Assembly: GCF_000004825.1 (NCBI RefSeq)
Contig: NW_008805076.1
Location: 186,001-250,000, forward strand
Source: Heterostelium album PN500
Lineage: Eukaryota; Evosea; Eumycetozoa; Acytosteliales; Acytosteliaceae
Direction: 5' to 3'
DNA length: 64,000 nt
This document shows, piece after piece, positions 9,084 through 21,601 of this stretch (position 1 is the stretch's first letter; every line of letters begins with the position of its first letter). The notes beneath the pieces are model-generated. The model worked only from the letters and a program-made list of their open reading frames with translations. It was not told the origin of the DNA and did not search any database. A program made the position numbers and the translations under genes.

Positions 9084-12000
9084 ATGGAACATCATCACCA
9101 AATTTATCAAAATAATAACATTAATAATAATAATAATAATACATATATTGAAGAGATTGATAATTTACATAATATTGTATGTACTTTTGTTTGTTTGTTT
9201 GTTTTTCAAAACAAAATTTTGATTTGCAATTAAAATATTTAAAGCAATATTGATTAATGAAAAAAACAAAAAAAAATATATATATATTTTATAACAAATA
9301 CAAAAACATAAAAACATATATATATTTATTATAAAACAAAAAGATTTCTTTGCTCTCAGAGAGAATTCAACAGTTGGAAGCAACAGCAGCAGCACATGAA
9401 AATTCAAATTTCACAGAGACACGTCCGGTTACGCCAACTACGATGGAACACGAACCAATTAGAATAGGAGGAGGATATCAACAACAACAACATCATCATC
9501 AACTACAACAACATCAACAACAGAGAGATCCATCTGCTGTGATATTCCCTTGTCCTGATGAGAATGCTCCAGACGCTGCTGAAGAACAGCAGGAGCGTAT
9601 CATTCGAGTGTTGGCAGATACAGCTCCCTTCATGATGTGGATGTCTGACGCGCGCGGAAACTTTGTCTATTTGAATTCAAAGTATTTCGAATTCACCGGA
9701 GTATCGCTGGAGGATTCGAATAATGAGGTTGGCGATGGTTGGAGTAACACTATTCACCCGGACGACAAGGAGCGTATATTCTCAGTGTGGCACAGCTACT
9801 TGCTCGAGCGGAAAGCATTCAAGCTGGAATACAGGAAACGGCGACACGATGGAGTCTATCGTTGGATTATCGATACGGGATCGCCGCGCTACTCTGGCGT
9901 CTCTGGCAACTTTATTGGCTATGCAGGCTCGTGTATCGACGTCACAGAGATGTGGCATGCCAAGCATGAGATCAAGACATTCACCAAGCAGCAGGAAGCT
10001 CTGATGCGTTGTTCCAGTGTCCTGCTGACTCACACACCGCAGCGCATCATCGATAGCCAGTCGGCGGCAATCGACCACCAAACAAAGTCACTCGACTACT
10101 ACAAGCTCGTCTTGAAATCACTGGCGTTCACACTGCTCTCTGACTGCGCAGTGTTGTTCCTCGTCGATCCCGACGATGCCAACCTGCTGCATATCGTTCA
10201 GAAGTACAATGTTATCATCGAGACGAACAACACTTCGATTCGCTTGCCAGTTGGCTACTGGCAAGAGTGTATCAATCTCTGTGGTGGACACAGCAGCGGC
10301 GGCGCAACCACCGACACCTATGAAGATGTACATTCGGCAGACCAACACAGCTTTGAAGATCCACCATCGTCGCCTTTTGGCGAGGACGACACCACCGCGC
10401 GCATGATGGAGCTAATCCACCAGAGTTCGATGCGGCTGGTTTGTCGTCCATCGATCTACTCTAGTTTCTATCAACACTACTTGACGCCGATCTTCCAGCG
10501 ACTTGGAATGCTGTCGATGACCGCCGAGTACATTCGCGGTACCACAGACCATCCGTTTGGATTCGTTTGTGTCGCAGCGAAAACAGAGAAGGACTACAAC
10601 TCGGGCGAGCAAAACACACTGCGAGTCATGGCGAACATTCTGTCTGCCTACATTCGCCAGGAAGAAGACACCAAAAGTTTGGAATCACAACAGAATCTGA
10701 CGTCGACGCTGTCGAGATCGTCACGCGAGGGAATCATCAAGGTCAATGCCACCGGACTAATCACCGAGATGAATCCGTCGGCACTGGAACTCTTCTCGAT
10801 GAACTCGCGACAAGTGAAACAAAAATACCCAATCTCTGTTCTCTTTCCTTTCATCACCGATACAATGCGCGAAGGCGATACTTTCGAACACTACATGAGT
10901 GAACACATCGTGAAATACCGCCAGAACATCACATTCAAAGAGAGTTCGGCGACACTGCTCAATGGACATCAGTCGTTCCACGTTGATCTCATGATAAAAG
11001 AGATCTTCATTCAAGACACGAAAGTATTCATCTTTTTGATTCGCAACAAGTCGAATCGCCCGGAAATACCGGCACCCGTCAAAAACTCGATCGACAGCAT
11101 CGTCAACATGTCGAAAGCGTTGGTCGATTCCGATGTCAAGAGTAAAGGCGTAGCTGAATCGATACTCAGAGTCAGTAGCAATCTTCAGACGCTTGTCGAT
11201 GGACTGATAGATCTTCCCAACCTCAAACTACCTACACTCAAACTAAAGTACGACCTGATGAAAGTGACCGATTGCGTTGAACAATCGTTACTCTTAACAT
11301 CGCCAATCGCACAGAAACACGGCATTGAAATACTGCCGATCTACGACAACCAACTTCCAACCTTTATCAATGGTGATATGTCTCTACTTCGTCAGATTCT
11401 CATCAATCTACTTGAAAACAGTATAAATTCAACCAAAGATATTAAAGCATTAGTATTACAAGTTAATCTTTTACAAAATAATAATCAAAATCGTCAAACA
11501 ACATCAACAACAACAACAACTACTACTTCAACATCAAATAATAACAATAACAATAACAACAACAGCAATAATAATGTATTCACAACTATTCAATTTGAAA
11601 TTAAATTATCATTATCATCTGAAAGAGTACAAAAAGTGGAACAGCCATTCGTAGAGATTGATAGTGGAATTCAGCAATGTCAGGACATTATTCAAATGAT
11701 GGGAGGTTCTATTCAAATTGGACAGAGCGGATCAACCTATAAATTTACCATTAGTTCCTCCTATGTATCGAATCTACCGCCAAACTACAATTACAACCGA
11801 AGAATCCTTACCATCTCTCCGAATTACTACCGACGACAAATGCTTTCCAAAGTTTGGCATCGATTCCAATGTCACGGTGATTTCGTACCAAAGTTTTTAT
11901 TGGTAAATATCAACAATATAATATATCATCATTATCAATTCCAAATACTAATAATAGTTCCATTCTTTCCAGAAAGAAGATATTTTAAATATTGTAGAAT

Positions 12001-12221
12001 CAAACTATGAATTTGTTTTTATAGATTTCTCATATGATCAAGCGATCAATGAATTCATTGGCAATCTCTCTTCTCTGCGATCAGAGATGAAGTCAAAGAA
12101 AATAATTGTTGTCATCATCGACAGTACATTCCCATATATACATAGAATCACACCATTCATTGATCATATATTGATCAAGCCAACCAGTTTAGATACTATA
12201 GAAAGCTTAATTAAAATCTAA
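9084..12221 (+). CDS. Hybrid histidine kinase-like protein, degenerate kinase core
   Basis: join(9084..9176,9362..11902,11973..12221), 960 residues. Order: Asn-rich start; His/Gln run (about 75-90); PAS fold with PAC (about 109-227: YLNSKYFEFTG, WIIDTGSPR); GAF-like region (about 265-465); second PAS (about 487-597); DHp-like helices (about 598-690); HATPase_c-like region with an N-box (RQILINLLENSIN, about 707); Asn/Thr run (about 740-770); receiver-like domain (about 845-960). The H-box histidine is missing: the equivalent segment reads PEIPAPVKNS. The ATP-lid glycine box is replaced by DSGIQQ. In the receiver, the phospho-Asp (D896, FIDFS) and Lys (K947, IKPTS) remain but the N-terminal acidic pair does not. 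The protein is probably a sensory scaffold or pseudokinase in phosphorelay signalling. Confidence 0.8.
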
Positions 12222-12647
12222 AATCAAAATCAGATATCAAAAAAAAAAAAAAAAAAAGTTTCACAAAGCAACTAACTTTATAGACTTGCATAGATAGCTT
12301 CTGTTTAAAATATATATAATTTTATTAATAATACAACACACAATCCAACCAAAATTTCAAGTGTTCAACGTTCAACAAGTTCAACATCCAACCTTTATAA
12401 ATATTTCAAGAGTATTGAAATTTTCATATCCATATCCATAACCACCTAACCAACAAACCAACCATATGATAATGTACATTTATAATATATTTATTAAAGT
12501 TATTTATATTATTTCCAAAGATATTGTTTTTTTTAATGATAATCACAATCAAGTTAAATATATTAAACCCCTTATTTTTTTGTTCTATAATTATTATTAT
12601 TCTTTGATTATTTTTATGTTATCCATGGATTATATTTGTTTATTTAT
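12222..12647. other. Convergent 3' intergenic
   Basis: Between convergent genes. A poly-A tract and TATATA stretches suited to 3' ends. An apparent ORF on the plus strand here is low-complexity and overlaps the antisense of TMEM256. Confidence 0.5.
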
Positions 12648-13187
12648 TTACAAAACTAGAGCTAACCATCCTGCAATTAGACCTACACCGCCGATTGGTG
12701 GTACAAATCCCTTTTATTTTTAAATTAATTAATTAATTAATACTTTTAAAATGAGTTAATAAAATAAATATAACACAACACAACATACCATTTTCTTTTG
12801 ACCAACAGTCATATAATATAAGGATCCAGAGAACAATACAACACCAGAAGTAAACATAACACCAGCAAAATTTGGGTTTTTGGAAAATGGTGCCATCATA
12901 ATTGCAACTATAATATCAGTAACATTCGTTCATTTATCACGTGAGTGTTAATAATTAATATAATCTAACTAAAATCTATACAAATATAATGTTAAAATGG
13001 TATGCTACCGACTTGAATGTAGTAAATGATAGTGAGAAGCTGTTTTCCAATAATCCAATTTAACAGGATCACTAACTTTCTTTTTCAGACCATGACTACC
13101 GAATGCACCAAGACCAACAGCGGAGGCAGCTGACAAACCACCGATTTTCCACCAAATCGATTGTGATGCTGATGCTAATATATTCAT
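12648..13187 (-). CDS. TMEM256/DUF423 family small membrane protein
   Basis: complement(join(12648..12710,12789..12907,13013..13187)), 118 residues (human TMEM256 is 113). The pieces read GGLSAASAVGLGAFGSHGLK, KTASHYHLLHS, then IAIMMAPFSKNPNFAGVMF, SGSLYYMT and PPIGGVGLIAGWLALVL. This is the family pattern of an AHG-type motif, an HxxxHS helix and a terminal GGxxxxxGW helix. Four hydrophobic segments are visible. The first donor must be GTCGGT to keep frame with the second exon, which is unusual; the other sites are standard. Family function is unknown, with a mitochondrial or ER membrane location likely. It diverges from the SETD3-like gene with 400 bp between starts. Confidence 0.82.
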
Positions 13188-13587
13188 CTTTTTTTTTTGT
13201 AACTAATAATTATCATAAATAAAGATGAAATGAATGAATAATTATGTTTGTCATTTTTTGATGATCATAGTGCCAAAGCCTTTTTTTTTTTTTTTATTCT
13301 TTGATTTTTTTTTTTTTTTTTTTTTTAAGTTTAGCTTTGTGTAAAAAAAAACTCTTTTAATAACCATTCAACACACACCTAATTAGTGTATCATCTTTGT
13401 ATTGACACAACCAAGTTTTTATACCATCGATTCGAATTGTTGTTGCATTCAGAAGATCAAAACAACACATCAATACATCACATACTATATATAATATAAT
13501 ATATATTCTAAAAATAGTTTTTAATAATTTATTTAAATTAAAATCATATATATCCGATAAATAAATAAATAAATAATATATAAAAGC
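13188..13587. promoter_or_regulatory. Shared divergent promoter, TMEM256 / SETD3-like
   Basis: 400 bp between two divergent ATGs. Contains long T-runs (about 13280-13325) and TATATA stretches on the right-hand side. No specific factor site recognised. Confidence 0.4.
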
Positions 13588-15544
13588 ATGATCAAAGCAC
13601 TATCAGCAATTAAAGATCATGTTAAATCTATAGATGAAGGTATATATTATTATTACTATTACACATTTACAATAAGTCATTTGAATTATTAATCATTAAT
13701 TGTCTGCATCAAAACAAATCAACTAAAATTTAGAGGAAAGAAAGACAGGTCCAAATGTAAGTGACATTAAGAAATTCGAAAGAACATATAAAAATGTACA
13801 AAAGTTGATTGAATTACAAACCAATCTCAAAAAATTACGTAAGTTCAGACAGGTTATTTAGAGGTGTCATGTTTGGTGATAAAACAAAGAACTAAACAAT
13901 AACAATATATATTTTATATATATTAAATTTATAGAAAAAGAACAACCAGAACCAACATTATCAGATCAACAGATTGTAGATCAATTCAAGAATTGGTTGG
14001 CATCTAATGGTTGTCAAGAATCATTGGATAAAGTAAAAATTGTAAGAACTCTGGCAGAGGGTACCGGTTTGATTGCCAACACAGAGATTAAGGAGGGCGA
14101 TGAATTCATCAAGGTACCACTGAAACTGTTCATGTCGCAAGAGACTGCTTTCAAATCGATCGGAGACAAGGTGTCACGTGAGCCACTCTTTAAGATGTTG
14201 CCAAACATGCTGTTGGTGATCCACCTCATTCAAGAGACACAGAAGCAACAGCAGTCGTTCTGGGCACCGTACATCCGTATGCTCCCGAAATCCTACAAGA
14301 CAGCGCTCTATTTCACACTGGCCGAATTCCAGCTGCTCATCGGATCACCCGTCCTCGAGGAATCGATCAACACCTACCGTAACACTCTGAGACAATACTG
14401 CTTCCTCTACGATTTCTTTGGAAAGAATCCGGGTATTCTCTCGACCTCGAATTTCACATGGGAGTTGTTTGTGTGGGCGGTCTCCACGATGATGTCGCGT
14501 CAGAATCAGATCCCGTTCACCAACACCGTTCCGGCTGCCGCTCCGTACATCCAACACAACGTGCAACATTGTTTGATTCCATTCTGGGATCTCTGTAATC
14601 ACGTTGCCACCGGAAAGATCTCGACCTACTATGAGTCGGATTCTCACGCTCTGACTTGCTCTGCGGTCAAGACTTTCAAGAGTGGCGACCAAGTTTTCAT
14701 AAACTATGGTGACCGTCCAAACTTCCAGCTACTGCTATACAGTGGATTCTGTTTGAAGACCAATCCAAACGATACACTGAAATTCAAGTTGCAACTGGAG
14801 GACGACGAGTTGCACCACGACAAGATGCACATTCTCGAGGAGCGTGGAATCTCTCAGAGTCCACAGATTACACTCGATTCGAACGCCGCCAACACCTCGC
14901 TACCAGCGATCGTGTTGCCATTCATGAGAGTCTATGCGATGAACGAACAGGAAACCGCCAAGGTTGCACCGAAACTCGAAGCGGGACACAGTCACCACGA
15001 CCACTCCAATTGCAATCATCAACCAACCCGAGAAGCATACACACTGGTGAGCGAACAAAACGAGTTGGCAGCATACAAATCGATTGTCTCTTTACTGAAA
15101 AAGCGATTGGCAAGCTACCCAACCACTCTACAGGAAGACGAACAGATGCTCTCAAAGAATCCAGCCAATTTCATTCGTTTTACATTATACATTAAGATTG
15201 CAGAGAAAAAGATTTTGGATAGATATATCAAGCATGTCGAATCGATGATTGAAAAAGGTGTAATGACATACTATGTCGAACCGGAACCAGAGGAAGAGTG
15301 TCATGATGATCATGACGATGACGGTCATGGACACAGCCATGGTGGTGGACACGGTCATAGTCATGGTGGTGGACATGGTCATAGCCATGGTGGTAGTCAT
15401 GGTGGACATGGACACAGCCATGCTGGTGGACACGGACATAGTCATGGTGGAGGTGAAGGTGGACATGGACATAGTCATGGTGGAAGTGGAGGTGGTCATG
15501 GACATAGTCACGGTGGAAGTGGTGGACATGGTCATTCCCACTAA
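13588..15544 (+). CDS. SETD3-like actin-histidine methyltransferase with His-rich tail
   Basis: join(13588..13639,13734..13838,13935..15544), 588 residues. After a helical N-terminus come the split SET domain (about 70-330) with ANTEIKEGDEFIKVPLKL, then LIPFWDLCNH and GDQVFINYGD, which are the SAM/target-binding motifs of the SETD3/RLSMT class, and a Rubisco-LSMT-type substrate-binding helical domain. In animals SETD3 methylates actin His73 in the cytoplasm; the same role is inferred here. Unusually, the last 80 residues (about 508-588) are a repeat of HGHSHGG-type units, as in metal-binding loops of ZIP/CDF transporters, ending GHGHSH. A shorter HSHHDHSNCNH patch lies near residue 405. The tail might bind zinc, nickel or copper. 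Confidence 0.82.
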
Positions 15545-16082
15545 AAAAAAAAAAGAGAAATAATAATAAAAAAAAAAAATTAAAAAAAAATTCAAAAAAA
15601 AATTTATACAATGAGAATGATTATAATCAGATTTGATTAAATCTCTTTCTCTCTTTCTCCCAACATCTCAAAAAACAAAAGATTTTTGATTCAAGTAAAG
15701 AAAAATTAAGAAAAATCAAAAAATTAAACAACAATCGGGGGTTTAGGATTGAGACAACAAAGAATTGTGTTTGGTCAAGCGAAAGACCATGAAAGTCGGA
15801 GTTTGAACACAATACCTCAAAAAAAAAAATACATGAATATTTTTTTTTAATTTTTTTTTGAATTATTTTCAATTTTTGTTTCATTTTCAAATTTTTTGGA
15901 ATATCTTTTGCTCAAAAAGTCAGACTTAACATTTCATTCAGTTCAGTAACATCTAAATTTTTAATATATATTTTATTTTTATTAGTCAGCATCAGTGCAG
16001 TTGTTGTTAGACTTTTAATAAATTCTTTGAATTAAATATTTAAGTTTTTTAGTTAGTTATTACAGATCAGATTGCCTATTCA
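15545..16082. other. Intergenic before tryptophan dioxygenase
   Basis: A- and T-tracts, a GC-richer patch at about 15735-15800, and TATATA at about 15963. No coding exon seen. Confidence 0.5.
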
Positions 16083-17716
16083 ATGTCTGAAAACGACAAC
16101 AATCAAACACCACCACCACCACAGTCACATGGTTGTATCTTTGCTTCGGCAGCAGCTGACATCAAAGAATCCATCAAGAATGCTTCTCTAATGGAACCGT
16201 ATGTGTTTTTTATTTCAAACATGGGGCAGACAAAAAAAACAAAAACAACACGTGAATGCATGAAATAAAGTTTATTGTCTTTGCATCATTTCTCAAATAA
16301 TTATTATTATTTTTATACCGAAATGAAATATGCAACAATAACAACATGCATACATTAATCTAATGTTTAATTAATTAGTTTGTCCGAAAAACATTAATCA
16401 TTAATATTAATTAAATAATATTAATTATAATATCTTTTTTTTTTAATATATATAGAGCAATGGAAGTAAGCACAGTTCATACAGGTGTCTATTATGGATC
16501 TTACTTGCAATTGGACGGTCTTTTAAATTGTCAAAAACCAGAGAGTGAGAAAGCAGGTAATCCAGCTCATGAAGAGATGCTTTTCATCATTATTCATCAA
16601 GTAAGTTTAAGATTGTTATTGACAAATGTGTTATAAATAGGGGGAAACTAATTCTAATTCTTGTTACATATTATAGACATATGAATTGTGGTTTAAACAA
16701 ATCATTCACGAAGTTGATTCAATCGTAAAGATAATGTCTACTCCACCAACTCCGGAGCGTCAGAACGGTATCATTGTCAATCGTTTAGGTCGTATTATAC
16801 AGATTCAAAAGTTGTTGGTAGAGCAAATCAGTATTCTAGAGACTATGACCGGTATGGATTTCTTGGAGTTCCGTAATCTCTTGGTTCCGGCATCGGGATT
16901 CCAGAGTGTACAGTTCCGTGTCATCGAGAACAAACTTGGTATTTTACCGACCAACCGTTTGCAATACCAGCAACACCATTACCACACTTTCTTCTCGGAG
17001 AAGGATCGTGACATGCTCCACAAATCCGAGAATGAAACATCGCTACTCGCACTGGTCATCAAATGGCTAGAGAGAAATCCATTCTTAAACTACAAAGACT
17101 ACGACTTTTGGTCATCCTACAAGAATGCTGTCGACAAAATTCTTGAGAGAGACTTGGAGAGAATCAGAAACAACTCGAATTTGACCGACGATATTAAAGA
17201 ACAAAACTACAAAGAGGTTCACAAGAATATGGAATCATTCAAAACACTATTCAACGAAACCGAATATAATAACAAATTGGAGAAGGGTGAAGTTAGACTT
17301 ACATACAAGTATGTTTTTTAATAGGTGTTGCTAGCAACAAACATAATAATATTAATTTTCGGAATTCTTATTATTAATATTATAGGGCTATTCAATCTGC
17401 TTTGTTAATCTATTTGTATAAAGATGAACCAATCTTCCATACACCATTCATCATTTTGAATCAATTGACAGAGATTGACGAGTTATTGGGAATGTGGAGA
17501 TTCCGTCACATGATGATGGTACAGAGAATCATTGGAGCCAAGATTGGTACTGGTGGATCATCAGGATATCACTATCTTAGAACCACTGTTGGTGATCGTT
17601 ACAAAATTTTCTTGGACCTCTTCAACTTGTCCTCATACCTCATCCCAAGAAACACTCTACCACAGCTTCCAAAATCAGTCAGTGAGCAAATGGAGTTTGC
17701 TTGGTCACCATTATAA
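16083..17716 (+). CDS. tdo: Tryptophan 2,3-dioxygenase
   Basis: join(16083..16198,16456..16600,16677..17308,17386..17716), 407 residues, normal family length. It opens tryptophan to N-formylkynurenine in the cytosol, the first step of the kynurenine/NAD pathway. Signature parts: YGSYLQLDGLL; HQTYELWFKQI (substrate His); VQFRVIENK (carboxylate-binding Arg); FRHMMMVQR with the proximal haem His; GTGGSSGYHYLR (Thr contacting the substrate); FNLSSYLIPR. All key residues are present, so the enzyme should be active. All three introns use GTATGT/GTAAGT-AG. The residues before the catalytic core (QTPPPPQ) are dictyostelid-specific. Confidence 0.95.
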
Positions 17717-17821
17717 TCGTTTAAATATGTAAATTATTATATTCATTGCAAACAACTTAGCAACAACAATAGAATAGCTCATATCACAACAAAACTTATA
17801 AAAAAAACAATTATTATTTTA

Positions 17822-18917
17822 TTAATTATTTTTTATTAGTTTTATTATGTTTTCGCTTATCCATTCTTTTGTCAAGTTTGAATTTGAAATAAATCCACCT
17901 TTTAAATTGTTTGAAAGAAGGAATGAGTAATCTTTATCTATTATGCGAATCTTGACTTTGTTTACATTGGATATTTGGAAAGTAATGGTTTTTAATCTTG
18001 GTAGATTGTCAATGGAATGGTGGTGTAAAAATAGGAACCTGCTACACTCTTCCACGCTGATTGTCAGAATTAAATGTTCTATGGTCATCAGTGATCCCAT
18101 GAAAATACAATGACTATAGTCAGAGGAGATTCGGAAAGTATCCATTTGGGTTGGTACGTCACACATCTGATTGAAGCGATATCCAAATTCAAGATGAGAA
18201 ATTGATTTCGGTATCGATCTAGGTTTAATCGGTCGGTTAAATCGATATCCAAATTCCAGATACTCCAAAGTCTGAGGTAAATAACTAAATTTAATAGGTT
18301 GATTGAATGAATCCCCAAACACCAATGTCTTTAGTCTCTTTGGGAGCAGATTGGGTCTGAGTTCACAGTTGAAATTATATCCGAATATTAAACATTCTAT
18401 ACTATCTGGTAATGAATTTGGAGCTATTTTTTGATCAAAGTTATCTCCAAATATCAATGTTGTAATATGATTTGGAATTAAATCCTTTTCAATTGGTTCA
18501 TTATAATTTTTCGCTAATTGCAAAGTTGTAACTGTAGGTGGAATGATATCTTTATCATAAAAACTATCATTAAATCTTAAAAACCTATTATTATCCAGAA
18601 ATTCTAAATATTACTAAAGTTAGATTTTAATGAATTTAAACTATTTAATAAATAATATTACCAAAAAATATATTCTTTTTATCATTTTCTTCTAAATTTA
18701 CTTTTCCAATATTATCACTTAAAAATTCTATTTTTATGTTATTATTATTTACCAAAGGAACCATCCCAAAATGTAGTTTTTCATGATTAGAAAATCTAAT
18801 GAATTTATCTTTTTCTTGAAATAATTTCCTACATGTCAAAATAAATGATACTCTATCTATATTATCTGGTATACTATTTACAATTTTATTTAGTAAAATA
18901 TGAGGTAATGATAACAT
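17822..18917 (-). CDS. FNIP-repeat protein with F-box-like N-terminus
   Basis: complement(join(17822..18603,18662..18917)), 345 residues. The N-terminus (LPHILLNKIVNSIPDNIDRVSFILTCRKLF) is the F-box-like start common to dictyostelid FNIP proteins. Next come at least five FNIP/IP22 repeats of the form FGxxFNxPI...LPxxLxxLxFG. The acceptor at 18604-18605 is the second of two close AGs; the first would bring in a stop. By family knowledge these are leucine-rich-repeat-like, possibly ubiquitin-ligase substrate adaptors. No specific partner can be inferred. Confidence 0.78.
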
Positions 18918-19376
18918 TGTTTTTTTAAAATAAAAAAATGATTAAAGATGAAATCTTTCTATTATTATTACTATTAAAAACAATCATATAAATAAATATC
19001 TAAGTTATTATTCTTTATAAATAAATTTAAAATAAATAAATAAACTAAACCATGTATTTGTTTTAACAATATTACAAACCAAGAGTGTTTAAAACATTTT
19101 TTACAATTTTTTTACTATCTCTTCAAAACAACCACACTCTAAATCTCACACTCTTCCAAAACAAACTAAATGGTTTATGTTTTTCGCACTAAAGCAAATA
19201 CATATAAATTCTATCTTTTCACTTTATTGATGTTGAACAATAGAAAAAAAAAAATGTAATTTAAAATAAATTAATTTTTTATTTTTGCTTGTTTTGCAAA
19301 ATACATTAATTTTTATTATTATTTAAATTATTACAAACTAATGTAAATCAAGGTTATTATTATTATCAAGTTGGTT
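18918..19376. other. Intergenic, FNIP promoter and RasGEF 3' end
   Basis: AT-rich; runs of A and T only. Nothing else recognised. Confidence 0.5.
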
Positions 19377-21568
19377 CTAACCATCTATTGTGCCTTTTCT
19401 TTTTTTGTTTCGAAGTTTTGAAGTTTCGGCGCTGAGATCTCTTGAGGAATCAAGTTTTGAAACGGACTCGTATAGTTGTGCTTCGGTGAGTTGTGGTAGT
19501 TCGTTGAGGAACTTCTGGATGACACCGACACTCGCCAAATTGTAGGTCTTTGATTGAATGAGGTGAACACGTTGGAGAATCTTACTCAACATCTCGTATT
19601 TGAGAAGATTGATTTGGTCGGATGACTTGGTCGATTTGTTACCTTCGGTAATACCAACCAAATGGTTAAAGTAACTACCAAGATATGGAACGGCAGGTGG
19701 TTCAACGGAATCCATGATCTTTCTGAGTTTCGAGAGAGAAGTCGGTGAGATCATCTCCTCAAATTCCTGAAAGATTGCATTTGCCTTGGAATTGTTGATG
19801 TAGAACCATGTAGATTTCAATCTCAACACAGCACCATGTTTCATACCAGCAATAATAGCAATTGCACTATTGAAATTCTTTAATACCCAACAATTCTATA
19901 AATAAAAATAATAATAATTGGTTAATAGATAAATATTAAAATTTGTTTTAACTATAGTATAATTACCAATGCAATATTAATAAATTTAAATATCAACATA
20001 ATTCTCTTGTCCAAATTGTAACATGTGGTAATTTCACTTGCAACCCAACGAGAGATGTAGTTGAATCGATTGGTTACATTGACGATGGATTGGGGTGGAT
20101 TCGACTGGCTTTGTACATAGTCAAGCAGTTCATGTTTGGTAATTTTAATTATGAGTGATTGGTCTATGATTGATAGTTGTCTGGCAATCTCGTGTGATTT
20201 CAAGTCCAGGAGAGTGAAATTCTCCTGATAAATGAAATCGGGAATCGGTGGTTGTTCCCAACTCTCTTGGTCTTCATCGGGCACATAGGTTCCATCTCTA
20301 CGCATCTTGATAATGTTGGTCAGCGAAGTGATTTGATTCTTGATCGAGTAGGTCGAGGTTGGCATTCCTTGCTCGACTGTCTCCTGACAAGTCTTACAAA
20401 ACTCGAGAAGATTAGCCGATTGCTTCTCATTGAAATCCTCCCAGTTTCGGTCAACCCAACGCTGAACGAATCTCAACACCTTTTGTTTGATAATCGGTGA
20501 GTTATTCTTTCCAGTATGATAGAATCGCTCACTCAGCAACTGAATTAGCGTATCTACATTGGTAAATAACATATAGGTATCAAAAAACATATTTTCCAAT
20601 TCTTTACCTATAATAATAAAAATAAAATGAGCAAGTTAGTTATAATGTTTTCCAAGTGTGATAAAGATAATTTCACAAAACTTACTATGTCCTTTCTCAT
20701 GAGATAATGCATTTACCAACATTTTAAGAGTGGCAGCTTTAATCTTTGGTACACCATCTTCAGAGGTAAATTCAATGTCAACATTGATGACTGGACTTGC
20801 CATAAGATCACGAATAAAGTCATCACCCTCAAGGTAGATGCTGGAGGTAAGGTTACCAGTGCTGGTCGATTCACGAAGTACTCCACCGGATTCTTCACGC
20901 TTCTTGAGTTTACGCTTGCTCGGATCACTGGAGCCACCGAGTGACTTGCGCGTTTGAAGTGCAGCAGCTGCTGCCGGAACAAGCAGTGTACTGATACTAC
21001 CGGAGTGTCCGTGGTTCGGTTTCGTTGGTAACACCAGTGCGGTCAGCCTCTTCTTTGAGTTGGATGGTGGAATTACCAGCGATTTATCGTCGACGTTGAT
21101 CTCCTCAACGAATTCCAACTTCGATTGTTTCAATAGTTCGAGTTTCTGTGCGACCGGAGTCGGTTGTTGGTCGGAAATTGGAGGTGACTTGCGGTACGAC
21201 GAAGAAACAGCGGATGAACTTGAACTACTGCGATTGATAACCGTTGATTCTGTCAAGCCGACATCGTCGCGATTCGAAGTATCCAACAGGATAGACGAGG
21301 TCATAGGCATCGAATGACTAACCATTTCGAAATGAGCACCCATTCCACCACTTGAATAACTCATATTCTTCAGAGTATCTTCATAGGTAACCTCCATAGG
21401 ATCAACAAATAATATTGGATTGGCAGATACTGGATTTACAGAGTGCGATAGATGTTGATTGGAATTGGAATGAGAATGTGTGATTGAATTATTGTTATTG
21501 TTATTGTTGTTGTTGTTACTGCTATTTGAATAATGATTGATATTATTGTTGACATAACTATTGCTATA

Positions 21569-21601
<33 letters not shown>

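Noticed and set aside
12466-12723. 85-codon plus-strand ORF
   Set aside because: Low-complexity AT-rich frame overlapping the antisense of the last TMEM256 exon; no family-like features.
15185-15611. Long ORFs antisense to the His-rich tail of the SETD3-like gene
   Set aside because: Simple shadows of the GGTCATGG-type repeat; the plus frame has the conserved SET domain.
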